Origin: a virus
Length of the DNA stretch: 21,942 nt
Virus record (IMG/VR): IMGVR_UViG_3300044535_001629
Coordinates: 1 to 21,942 of that record
Direction: 5' to 3' (one strand)
In this document: piece after piece, positions 1 to 8,133 of the stretch
Layout: every line of letters starts with the position of its first letter
How positions within the stretch are numbered: position 1 is the stretch's first letter
Notes under the pieces: generated by a model
Seen by the model: only the letters and a program-made list of their open reading frames with translations
Told to the model about the DNA's origin: nothing
The model's database searches: none
Translations under genes and position numbers: made by a program

Positions 1-1840
1 TACAACCTGACCCATCTACAATAGTAACCGTATAATTACCTTCACCTAAATTAGTTAAGGTTGAACCTGTTGCACCATTTGACCAATTGTACGTGAATGG
101 TGGTGCCCCATCATAAATTTGAACTTGAGCGGTCCCGTCATTAGCCCCCGTACAATTTGTGGTTACAATACCTGTAATCAAATTACCTCCTGTTGTGATT
201 GAGAATCCTGTGGAAACGACACATCCGTCAGCATCAGTAACACTGATTGTATATGACCCAGCCGCTAAATCTGTATAAGTTACAGACGATAGTGGAGAAT
301 CTATTAGAGTGTCACCATTACTTAAAATATAATCTAAAGGTGCAGTATAACCCGTACCCACCGTAATAATCGCTTCGCCATTTAATTGTCCACATGTAGA
401 ACCTGTAGTCGAAGCGCTTATTGTAAATTTAGGTGTTGATGTTACGTTTACCTGTTCTGTATAAACACAATTACTACCACTACCTGAAATTGTTACAAGA
501 TATGTGTCTGTTTGTAGGTTTGAAAATGTGTAAGTTTGACTTTGGCTATTTTCTGATTGAACATTTCCTGACGTTTGTCCCGATAATGTAAAAACATAAG
601 ACTGATTAGTCCCACCAACGGTAACTTGTATTGCTCCTCCGTTTGCATTACAAACAGGATTTGTTGTTGATATATTTACAGTATCAAAACCTCCCGGTGT
701 TATTACGTTACCGCCAACAAAAATCTCACAATAACTTGCGTCTCTTACTAATACTTGGTAATTTCCAGCACTTAAGTTTGGAAGTGTGAACGTATTATTA
801 AGTGTATAACTTACATAACCAGTTGTTGCCGAATAATAAAAAGGTAAGGTTCCACCTGTCACTGTGAAAGTTAAAGAACCATCATTTTGAAAGCACGTAG
901 GTTGTGTTGCCGTTAAAAACCCTAAACCTAATGGGTCTGCAACACCAACGGTTTCGCTTTTGGTTGTTTGACATCCAAGACTATCCGTTACAGTACAACT
1001 ATAAACCCCTTGAGTTAATCCTGTAATAATTTGTGTTGTTTCACCATTACTCCAAGAGTACGTATATGGTCCTGTACCCGTAACACCTGTGACTGCCAAT
1101 TTACCCCAATTCTGAACACAGTTTGAAGTATTTACCTTCCAAAACCCAAAATCGACCGCAGTACTTGTACTTATAAGTGCATTTTCAGTATATGCGGTCG
1201 CTAAACCATTATCTACAACAATCGCATAATATATACCATCACCTAAGTCCGTAAAATTATGTGGAAAAACCGTCGCAACTTCTGTTGAGTCATAAACACC
1301 ATTTTTATATAATAATATGGTATATGGTGACCCTGACGTTGCAGCACTTACTTGTAAAAATCCGTTATTTACCCCGCAAGTGGTTCCACTCGCATTAAAT
1401 ATTTTAGCATCAAAACAACCACTCACAGTTACGTTGATGTACAATTCATTATTTTGTAATCCTTGTGAGTCGTTTAATCTAAAAACATATGTTCCACCCG
1501 AAAGCCCTGAAAACGTAATTTGTGTTGTCCCTGTTTGAGCACTTATTGTTGGGTCAAAAACATTATCAATCGTATAAGGTGGAACACCACCAATAGGATT
1601 AAATTGAATTGTTCCTGTTGCTGCAGAACATACCCCAGTTAATGAAAAACTATAGTCAAGAATTCCTTGATTACAATTTATAGTACAGGTTTGTCCTGTT
1701 GCAATGTATACACCTATTGATGAACCTGTATATGTTTCATCCAAACAAATACCTTCTCCAACGGATACACCTGTTCTTGTGAAACCACAACAATCCACAT
1801 ATGTATATACCCCGTTAGTTAAACCTGAAACACAAGCCAT
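1..1840 (-). CDS. SprB-repeat-like adhesin/tail-fibre protein, 3' end cut by window edge
   Basis: An open frame runs from ATG at 1838-1840 to the left edge without a stop, giving 613 codons plus one leftover base. It is therefore partial at its C-terminus. I do not recognise the whole protein. After a Cys-rich N-terminal segment (C3, C17, C18, C32, C52, C56, C71) it consists of about seven degenerate beta-rich repeats of 60-80 residues, each with a pattern of Cys, Gly-rich turn, aromatic-Tyr, 'G-x-Y-x-(V/I)-x-V-x-D-x-x-G-C'. The clearest are residues 240-290 (YSWSNGETTQ ... GVYSCTVTDSLGC) and 560-613 (YNWSNGATGS ... GNYTVTIVDGSGC). That pattern matches the SprB repeat known from the Flavobacterium gliding adhesin. 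It starts 8 nt after the stop of the 1119 aa tail gene, with an A-rich leader (TATAAAAA), so it is probably the last visible gene of the same operon. Inference: a virion surface or fibre protein that contacts the host. No signal peptide is seen. Confidence 0.85.
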   Translation of the reverse strand, partial: MACVSGLTNGVYTYVDCCGFTRTGVSVGEGICLDETYTGSSIGVYIATGQTCTINCNQGILDYSFSLTGVCSAATGTIQFNPIGGVPPYTIDNVFDPTISAQTGTTQITFSGLSGGTYVFRLNDSQGLQNNELYINVTVSGCFDAKIFNASGTTCGVNNGFLQVSAATSGSPYTILLYKNGVYDSTEVATVFPHNFTDLGDGIYYAIVVDNGLATAYTENALISTSTAVDFGFWKVNTSNCVQNWGKLAVTGVTGTGPYTYSWSNGETTQIITGLTQGVYSCTVTDSLGCQTTKSETVGVADPLGLGFLTATQPTCFQNDGSLTFTVTGGTLPFYYSATTGYVSYTLNNTFTLPNLSAGNYQVLVRDASYCEIFVGGNVITPGGFDTVNISTTNPVCNANGGAIQVTVGGTNQSYVFTLSGQTSGNVQSENSQSQTYTFSNLQTDTYLVTISGSGSNCVYTEQVNVTSTPKFTISASTTGSTCGQLNGEAIITVGTGYTAPLDYILSNGDTLIDSPLSSVTYTDLAAGSYTISVTDADGCVVSTGFSITTGGNLITGIVTTNCTGANDGTAQVQIYDGAPPFTYNWSNGATGSTLTNLGEGNYTVTIVDGSGC

Positions 1841-1848
1841 TTTTTATA

Positions 1849-4800
1849 TTAACAAATTACGTATCCGCTACCAGTGTTTTGGATGTTTATGTAGATAAGG
1901 TTTGAACCACTAACTACTGTGTGTGTATTGTAAGAACTAATTCCACAATATCCCGTATAAATACCACTATTGTTACCACTACCAAATACAATATTATTAA
2001 ATGTCGAATTTAATACCCCAAAGTCAATAACACTACCAACAACCGCAGAAGTTCCGTAAGGTTGGTAGTTTTGGAAAGTAGATGGTTTATTTCCAACGGT
2101 TTGTCCATTCAAATAAGTCCAAGCACCGCCATTAACTCTATAAACAAACGATACGTTTGCTGGTAACGCAACAGGTGCCCCAAAATAGAAATTCACTTCA
2201 GAGTAAACCGGAGTCGGTGTTGGCGTCGGTGTAGGTGTTGGCGTCGGTGTAGGTGTTTGTGTTGGTTCTGGTGGTGTACAATTTATATCTATATCAATAC
2301 CAATATTCAAATATAATGTACTAGCTGAGAAATTATCATAACAAGATGAATTACTTACAATTAAAGTATTACCAGCAAAGTAGTAATTTAATCCATAGTT
2401 ATATAACCCCGCAAGTTCTGTATCTAAAGCGTTAATTAATTGAGTCTGTGTTGGGTAATCATTAATACCGTAACCAGTGTAGAATTGTTCTTGTACTAAT
2501 ATTTGTGAGTCCAATCTACAATCAACATACCAATTAGAAACTATACTGTTTAAATCACACATGTTTTGTGTGAATCCGCTTTGAGTTAATAAACTTGAAA
2601 GTAATGATTGAATCATTTCTGAAGGTGAGCCTTGAATTGTGCAAGTAAGTGTTTGGTCTATACAATCATAAGCGAATGGTTGTCCTGTATATTTACAAGG
2701 AATACAAGCAACCGGAATAATTTGACAACCTCTTTGTCTTCTCCAAACGTACTTTTGTCTATGGAAAATAGAGTTTTCCATTTTTTGACCTGTCAACCAC
2801 AATGACGTACCAGGAACCATTTGTTCTAATAGTCTTTGCCAATAATCACCAAGACCCAAAGTATAATCAATCATTTTTTGGTAAGTGAAGTTGTTGTTTG
2901 GGATACCTATAGTTTGTTCAGATTGTAAGTAATTCCAAAATACAGATTGTAGGGTCGGATAACCTCCCGTTTTACCATCGCTTATAGTTTGTCTGTTTCT
3001 TACATTTATAAAATTGTTATAGAAACTTTGAGCGAACTCAAAGAAAGTTTTTTGTTTTGGTTTTGGGTCAATATGCGTCCAATCGACATTACCTGGATAT
3101 GGGTATGGTGCAGTTAGACCTGAATTAGGAATCGGATAGTCATACTTAACGGACATATCCCATACATCATATACCATACCTTGTCCCATATTCACGTATA
3201 GTTCAAGATTTTTTGAGTTGATTACTAATTTATCGTTTGATATTGAATAATCAACCCCATTAAAGTTATCGTTATTTTTTCTTGTTCCAACTTGGTCAAC
3301 CACCCAAGATTTTTGATTATCAGATACTCTTCTTAAAGTATACCCGACATTCATGTCAGGAAACTTTCTAAGACTATTCATGTAATCTTGCCCAAAATTA
3401 AATGGTTGTAACTTTGTTATTAAGTATGGGTTTGAACCACTAAATGATGAATTTTCAGAGTCGGTAACTTGAGCTGACCTATGTTTTGCGGTTTTTTCAA
3501 ACCAACCTGAACCTTTTTGAAAAAAGTTATCAGTCGTTTGTTGTGGGCTTTTTGGGTATCCCTCACTATCTACACCGTAATCCTGTAAAGTCGTATTAAC
3601 TAATTTAATTAAACCACTATTTGTATATCCTGTATATTGAACTCCTTGTATTTTAAATACATTAGTCCCATCTAAAACAGGTGTTGTTACATATTTTGTT
3701 CCACCTGATATACTAGCATATTCTTCATTAAATTTATCTACATTTATTTTAGCATCTGCAACATATACAATCTCATTAAACTCTAACAAAGCTTCAGGAG
3801 CTCCAATGAATCTCATAACATACTCTAAAGATTGTCTCGTACCTTTAGTTTTATACATATAAGCCGCATTCAATATTAAGTTTCTATAATATTGATAGTT
3901 TAACTCGGTTGGTGATGGTGTATTTTCTTGACCAGGATAAATTTGTTGTGGTTTTGGATTGAAGACTGATGTTAAAAAGTCTTCATTCGTATTTGGTGAA
4001 ATGTTTGGGTTTATACCTAATGTTTGTGCTAAATTAAAAAGTAATTGTGATGGAATATCATTACCCACTTGGTAATTAACCGATGTCATATTAGCTAAGC
4101 TGTCTATGAATTTTTTTACCTCATCAAAACTTCTACCATAAATTTGTAAAACTTTTTCAACTTTTTGGTCGGTAGTATCAAATTCTTTAAACGAACCTGT
4201 TATTAAGAACCTACTAATTAAATTTGTTTTATACTCGTCTAATCTTTCGGCTACTAACTGTAATCCATCAAGATATTCTGTAAATATACTTGATTGAATG
4301 TCTAAATTCCATACACCATCAATTGGCCAATTTAAAGTCCTATTATATTGAGTATACTTACCATTACTATCGTATTCAGGATAAGAAAACGTAGCACTAT
4401 ATTTTGGAGTTGTGTTTTGATTTAATAAGAATTTTTCAACCTCATCAAAATCATTTGTAAAAATTTGTTGAGTTTTATCATTATTTGGCCTGATAACTAA
4501 AGTCCTTATTGATGTTGTCAAACCACTAAACACATTACCTTTAACGGTTATAGTTAAGGTTCCTCCGGATAAATTTGGTGTTGGTACAATATCGGTTAAT
4601 GGGTATTCAGTTTGTAAATCACTATAATATAGAGCATAACTTTCGTACTCACTTGTGAGTGCTCTAATTGGACTTATTGGAAATGGTCTTACTTCTAAAT
4701 TTCTTTTCGCATTTACTGAATAGTCAATTTCAAATGGGTTTCTAAATAGACCCGTATCCATGTCAAATGTTGTCTCATCGTTTATAGAATCATAAACGAT

Positions 4801-5208
4801 ATTAAATGCAGTGTTACCTGTATATAAACTAGATTGTTGTTTGGTGTAAACCTCAATTGCTGCCGGAAAATTGTTAATTATTTTAATAGCGGTTGAAGAT
4901 ATCCTTTTGGCTAACGAACCGTAAAGTGAAAAACTTGTAATTTCCGATAAATCAAAGTTTGGATAAACTTTAAAGTTTTGTTCAATTATCGCTTTAGCCT
5001 CTTCAATACTACCTACATTAAGATTTTCTAATGTGTATGGTTGTGAAAATACACCAGTATCAAAATTTCTATTTGTTTTTTCATAAATGGCACTTGTGAA
5101 TTGAAAATTACCCTGCGTAAGTCCACCCGCATCAGTAATCTGAACTCCGACAAGATTATCTGCGAAAGTATTAGTTCCAATAGGTGGGTAAAATATTTTA
5201 TTTGCCAT
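1849..5208 (-). CDS. Large baseplate/tail protein with tail-protein-I (T4 gp7-like) region, Thr-Pro hinge and C-terminal beta domain
   Basis: This is an 1119 aa protein starting at ATG 5208, in a TAATG stop/start overlap with the 302 aa gene upstream. Residues 345-470 are helical and recall the P2 gpI / tail protein I family: 'VLQIYGRSFDEVKKFIDSL', then 'PSQLLFNLAQTLGI', then 'NLILNAAYMYKTKGTRQSLE', the family's typical R/KGT-containing helix. In T4 the equivalent wedge protein is gp7 (1032 aa), which pairs with gp6, so the size fits. Residues 828-897 hold seven cysteines (C828, C835, C838, C849, C856, C884, C897), unusual for a tail protein. Residues 983-1000 are Thr-Pro repeats acting as a hinge, followed by a beta-rich C-terminal domain (1001-1119). 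Inferred role: baseplate wedge scaffold carrying a flexible outward domain. The CDS is certain. The gp7/gpI assignment rests on motif resemblance and gene context, at roughly even odds. Confidence 0.9.
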   Translation of the reverse strand: MANKIFYPPIGTNTFADNLVGVQITDAGGLTQGNFQFTSAIYEKTNRNFDTGVFSQPYTLENLNVGSIEEAKAIIEQNFKVYPNFDLSEITSFSLYGSLAKRISSTAIKIINNFPAAIEVYTKQQSSLYTGNTAFNIVYDSINDETTFDMDTGLFRNPFEIDYSVNAKRNLEVRPFPISPIRALTSEYESYALYYSDLQTEYPLTDIVPTPNLSGGTLTITVKGNVFSGLTTSIRTLVIRPNNDKTQQIFTNDFDEVEKFLLNQNTTPKYSATFSYPEYDSNGKYTQYNRTLNWPIDGVWNLDIQSSIFTEYLDGLQLVAERLDEYKTNLISRFLITGSFKEFDTTDQKVEKVLQIYGRSFDEVKKFIDSLANMTSVNYQVGNDIPSQLLFNLAQTLGINPNISPNTNEDFLTSVFNPKPQQIYPGQENTPSPTELNYQYYRNLILNAAYMYKTKGTRQSLEYVMRFIGAPEALLEFNEIVYVADAKINVDKFNEEYASISGGTKYVTTPVLDGTNVFKIQGVQYTGYTNSGLIKLVNTTLQDYGVDSEGYPKSPQQTTDNFFQKGSGWFEKTAKHRSAQVTDSENSSFSGSNPYLITKLQPFNFGQDYMNSLRKFPDMNVGYTLRRVSDNQKSWVVDQVGTRKNNDNFNGVDYSISNDKLVINSKNLELYVNMGQGMVYDVWDMSVKYDYPIPNSGLTAPYPYPGNVDWTHIDPKPKQKTFFEFAQSFYNNFINVRNRQTISDGKTGGYPTLQSVFWNYLQSEQTIGIPNNNFTYQKMIDYTLGLGDYWQRLLEQMVPGTSLWLTGQKMENSIFHRQKYVWRRQRGCQIIPVACIPCKYTGQPFAYDCIDQTLTCTIQGSPSEMIQSLLSSLLTQSGFTQNMCDLNSIVSNWYVDCRLDSQILVQEQFYTGYGINDYPTQTQLINALDTELAGLYNYGLNYYFAGNTLIVSNSSCYDNFSASTLYLNIGIDIDINCTPPEPTQTPTPTPTPTPTPTPTPVYSEVNFYFGAPVALPANVSFVYRVNGGAWTYLNGQTVGNKPSTFQNYQPYGTSAVVGSVIDFGVLNSTFNNIVFGSGNNSGIYTGYCGISSYNTHTVVSGSNLIYINIQNTGSGYVIC
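2209..2277 (-). repeat. Tandem 18-bp repeat encoding the Thr-Pro hinge
   Basis: Two perfect adjacent copies of an 18-bp unit lie at 2216-2233 and 2234-2251 (plus strand ggtgttggcgtcggtgta), with degenerate partial copies on both sides. On the minus strand they encode alternating Thr and Pro (residues 983-1000 of the 1119 aa tail protein). The unit is a multiple of three, so gain or loss of a copy would change hinge length in steps of six residues without breaking the frame. Confidence 0.85.
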
Positions 5209-6116
5209 TAAGTAATAATATTTGTAAAGTTTTTACTAAAATCTATATTGTTACCTCTATCTTGTCTAACTTCATATAGTAACTCGTTAAAGTTATCTCT
5301 AACCTCAAATAAGTTGTATTGTTTATATATATTGTTGTTACTGTCGTATAATGTGTAAATTCCGTCTTCCATACTTTTTGTTTGGTTACCGTAAAGTGCA
5401 ATAGCCAATGTATCCAAATCATAATCTGCCATTTGAATATCGATAGTGATTGGATTAAAGAAAGTGTTAGTTACTATAATATTTTGATTTGGTTGACCAA
5501 TGAATGGTGTTGCCGTTGGTTTGTTTGTTGGTGAAGATGATGGTGACAAAGTACAAAATACTAAATCACTTCCCCCATCCACATATCGATATCTTATTGT
5601 TTTTTGTGATGAGTTAATTTGTTCTGTTACTATTGGTTCACAAAAGAACGATGATGTAACTATTCTATAAAAGTTAGGTATTTTACTACCATCATTATTT
5701 AAGTACTCAACTCTAAAACCAACTAATCCTTGATTTGTAAATTTATTTCTAAATTGTGATGGGACATCATTAAGATTTATGATAATACCTTTCACATTAG
5801 GTAATGCCGATAATACACCACAGTCCGTAATTGTTGTTCTTATTTCTGCCGGTTTAATGTATAATGTGTAAATCCCCTTCTTATCGAATTCGCTTGCAGG
5901 TAATTTTAAATTATAAAGTCCTCCTAGTATTTCAACTCCAGCATTTCCACCTGTATCAGCATTATGGAAATAAGGTGTTAAAATACTTTGTGAGTTTAAT
6001 TTTTTAAGTAAAAAATTATTTGTCACATCCCTACTTGGGGTGTAATGTAATATTATATCAACATCTGCTGGTGATACGTCTGAAGGTCTTACAATACCAT
6101 AAGTTCCTAATGCCAT
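5208..6116 (-). CDS. Unrecognised structural protein (302 aa) of the baseplate block
   Basis: This 302 aa protein starts at ATG 6116 with an A-rich leader (AAAATAAAAA), and its stop TAA overlaps the next ATG by one base (TAATG at 5206-5210). I do not recognise the family. The N-terminal half (about 1-190) is beta-rich with short charged stretches. Residues about 190-210 form a Ser/Pro/Thr-rich linker (SPSSSPTNKPTATP), and a second domain follows (about 213-302). The linker resembles in style the Thr-Pro hinge of the next protein. No signal peptide or membrane segment is seen. Its place between the PKD protein and the gp7-like protein, with tight coupling to the latter, suggests a baseplate or fibre-attachment component. 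It is the first gene after a 32-nt gap holding the AACTATTTAT motif, so it may start its own transcript. Confidence 0.85.
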   Translation of the reverse strand: MALGTYGIVRPSDVSPADVDIILHYTPSRDVTNNFLLKKLNSQSILTPYFHNADTGGNAGVEILGGLYNLKLPASEFDKKGIYTLYIKPAEIRTTITDCGVLSALPNVKGIIINLNDVPSQFRNKFTNQGLVGFRVEYLNNDGSKIPNFYRIVTSSFFCEPIVTEQINSSQKTIRYRYVDGGSDLVFCTLSPSSSPTNKPTATPFIGQPNQNIIVTNTFFNPITIDIQMADYDLDTLAIALYGNQTKSMEDGIYTLYDSNNNIYKQYNLFEVRDNFNELLYEVRQDRGNNIDFSKNFTNIIT

Positions 6117-6127
6117 TTTTTTATTTT

Positions 6128-6137
6128 ATAAATAGTT
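6128..6137 (-). promoter_or_regulatory. Recurrent intergenic 10-mer AACTATTTAT (copy 1), candidate late promoter
   Basis: The minus strand reads AACTATTTAT in the 32-nt gap between the 380 aa and 302 aa genes, with 11 nt between the motif and ATG 6116. The same 10-mer occurs at 14782-14791 and 17176-17185, both also intergenic. It could be a phage late promoter element. Read on the opposite strand it contains TAAATA, as in T4-type late promoters (TATAAATA), but that orientation would point away from the genes. With so short a spacing the transcript would be almost leaderless if this is a -10 box. Function is inferred only. Confidence 0.4.
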
Positions 6138-6148
6138 TATCTATATTT

Positions 6149-7291
6149 TTATGCAGTATTAATTTTAAAGAAACCGTAACCGTATCTTTCTAAATCTCCA
6201 ATATTATCAACTTCACCTAACCTTTCAATCGATTCAAAGGCGCTATATTTTCCTCTTTCAACATACACATCAGTTTGAATTTGGGGTGCCATAACAAAAT
6301 CAAGTAATTGTTCGTTTTTAACAATCATGGACGTATCAAAATCATTAGCAGTTAAACCATTACTATTCATAACATAGAATGTTTTTCCATTAGGTAAATC
6401 GTAATAAGTTATTGCTTCAATAGTATATCCCGTTATCCCATCGATTATTGAATCTATTTTACCATAAAACTGATTGTTTTTTGTAAAAATGTACCCAACA
6501 GTAAATGGATTTGACCCATATCTTTTTAAGTCTTGTATTTTTGATTTTGTAAATCCTGAAACAACAAATGGTGTTGTTGTCCAGTTAGATGAAGCTTGGT
6601 ATGATGGGTTATTATTACTATCTAATGGATAAATGTAGTTATATGCGATAGGTGTCCCATTCCAACTTCCCCCTTGTGGTGTGAAAGATATAAACCCATT
6701 TGGGTTTGGTGTAAACGCTGGGGCTAAAGGTATTGTTACAGGTTTAGATATAGTTGTTAAACCAAATGGGTTTGAGCCTGATAATGTTATCGTATAATTA
6801 CCTGCATTTTGATATACATGAGTGATTTGTGTGCCCACCAATTGCTGAATCGATGAATTGTCTCCCCAATCAACCGCGTAAGTACTAAAATCTAAATAAC
6901 TTAAAGTAAAATCTCCTGATGTGTTATAAAGAGTTAATGAATATAAATTAAGTGGTGTTGTTGCCGAATATAAAAAATTGGTAACCACATCTTTTTGACA
7001 CAATAAACCATCAAATTCTGAATAATACCCTACATCATTATACGTTTGTGTTAACATAATCGGTATTGTCAAACCTGTAAGTAGTGAAGAACCATTTGTC
7101 CCACCACTTAAAATTTGTGACATACCTGAATATATTGCAAAATTCTGAGTTACTGAAGTAAAAGGTGTTGAATTAGTAGGGACACCATTACTTGGTAAGT
7201 CGTAGTAAGTTTTTGCAGTATAAACTAAATTAAAGATGTCACTCGATAATACTTCAGGTGATATTTTATAACTATATTCTTCAGCTTCCAT
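6149..7291 (-). CDS. PKD-domain structural protein (380 aa)
   Basis: This 380 aa protein starts at ATG 7291, in a TAATG overlap with the stop of the 280 aa gene. Residues about 118-187 form a PKD/Ig-like domain: the hallmark 'DWGDNSS' (141-147) is followed by 'HVYQNAGNYTITLSGSNPFG' (158-177). The flanking regions (1-115 and 190-380) are not recognised. The C-terminal part has repeated aromatic and Gly-containing beta stretches and ends 'LERYGYGFFKINTA'. No signal peptide or transmembrane segment is visible. PKD domains in phage virions usually decorate exposed surfaces and help in weak carbohydrate or surface adhesion, so a peripheral baseplate or fibre role is the likely reading. The gene ends at TAA 6149-6151, just before the 32-nt gap with the repeated regulatory motif. 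Confidence 0.88.
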   Translation of the reverse strand: MEAEEYSYKISPEVLSSDIFNLVYTAKTYYDLPSNGVPTNSTPFTSVTQNFAIYSGMSQILSGGTNGSSLLTGLTIPIMLTQTYNDVGYYSEFDGLLCQKDVVTNFLYSATTPLNLYSLTLYNTSGDFTLSYLDFSTYAVDWGDNSSIQQLVGTQITHVYQNAGNYTITLSGSNPFGLTTISKPVTIPLAPAFTPNPNGFISFTPQGGSWNGTPIAYNYIYPLDSNNNPSYQASSNWTTTPFVVSGFTKSKIQDLKRYGSNPFTVGYIFTKNNQFYGKIDSIIDGITGYTIEAITYYDLPNGKTFYVMNSNGLTANDFDTSMIVKNEQLLDFVMAPQIQTDVYVERGKYSAFESIERLGEVDNIGDLERYGYGFFKINTA

Positions 7292-8133
7292 TATGGGTTC
7301 ACGTATTCGTACCAGGTTATAGCTTCATTCGCTGTTTGACCAACACCCACCCTAACTTGTGCCGGCGATTCTCTATATATTTTATATTCATAAGTGCTAT
7401 AATCTAACACTACCGAATAGTAAAAGAATTGTTCTTTATCAAAATTAAATTTAACAGGTCCTGAAAATCCAGATTGTGGTTGATTAATCATTCTAACAAA
7501 TTGACCTATTTTAGCATTGAAGAATTTACAACTCATATAAAATTTTGTTCTCGATATATATGACTTATTTCTTAACCAATAAAAGAAGAACCCTTCTTTA
7601 TCTTGTCCAACATAATCTAAAATGTATTTTGGTTTTTTAACCATGACGTTTGTAGGATTTAATGCTGGTCCTATTGTTCCCGGTTCCTTTACACCTTGTT
7701 GTGTTGGTAAAATTACACTAAACATTATCTTTTGACTTTCGGCAATTTTTGTATCATAAAAGTCTAACTTGAAAAACGAACCTTTAAAAGAATTTGAAAA
7801 ATAATAAATCTCAGAATCTGTAAAAGTTGCATACTGATAATCATCCAACCAATCACCTATACTTGGTGCGTTTGTGTTAAATGTTGTGGGTAAGTTTGGA
7901 TTAAAGAAATTAAAAACATAATTTATTTCCGTTTTGTCAGGATTTGAATCCCATGGTGCATGTGCGAATCTACCAATCTCAAAGTCTTCAATACCATTTA
8001 TTAGTTGTTGAACAACATTTGTTTGAAACTCTTCAACACCTTCCTCTCTACCTTCCATATCAAAACTAATATTAATTGGAATATTAATTTCAGTGTCATT
8101 TGGATTTAATTTATATCTATAATAATTACTCAC
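7291..8133 (-). CDS. Unrecognised structural protein (280 aa), GTG start
   Basis: This 280 aa protein has a GTG start at 8131-8133, overlapping the end of the 583 aa gene as GTGAGTAA (8 nt). The next in-frame Met is 25 codons downstream, and this overlap has the same geometry as the ATGTCTAA overlap upstream at 9870-9877, which supports the GTG start. I do not recognise the family. The protein is rich in Phe, Tyr and Asn and probably beta-sheet-rich (for example 'FFKLDFYDTKI', 'FFYYSVVLDYSTYEYKIY'). It has no signal peptide, membrane segment or enzyme motif that I can see. Coupled translation with its neighbours implies a fixed stoichiometric role with the 583 and 380 aa proteins, probably in the outer baseplate. 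Confidence 0.85.
   Translation of the reverse strand: MSNYYRYKLNPNDTEINIPINISFDMEGREEGVEEFQTNVVQQLINGIEDFEIGRFAHAPWDSNPDKTEINYVFNFFNPNLPTTFNTNAPSIGDWLDDYQYATFTDSEIYYFSNSFKGSFFKLDFYDTKIAESQKIMFSVILPTQQGVKEPGTIGPALNPTNVMVKKPKYILDYVGQDKEGFFFYWLRNKSYISRTKFYMSCKFFNAKIGQFVRMINQPQSGFSGPVKFNFDKEQFFYYSVVLDYSTYEYKIYRESPAQVRVGVGQTANEAITWYEYVNP

Noticed and set aside
6128-6134. Plus-strand T4-like late promoter (TATAAATA-like) at the recurrent motif
   Set aside because: It would drive transcription rightward, antisense to all genes here. The minus-strand reading is preferred, although the orientation is unproven.
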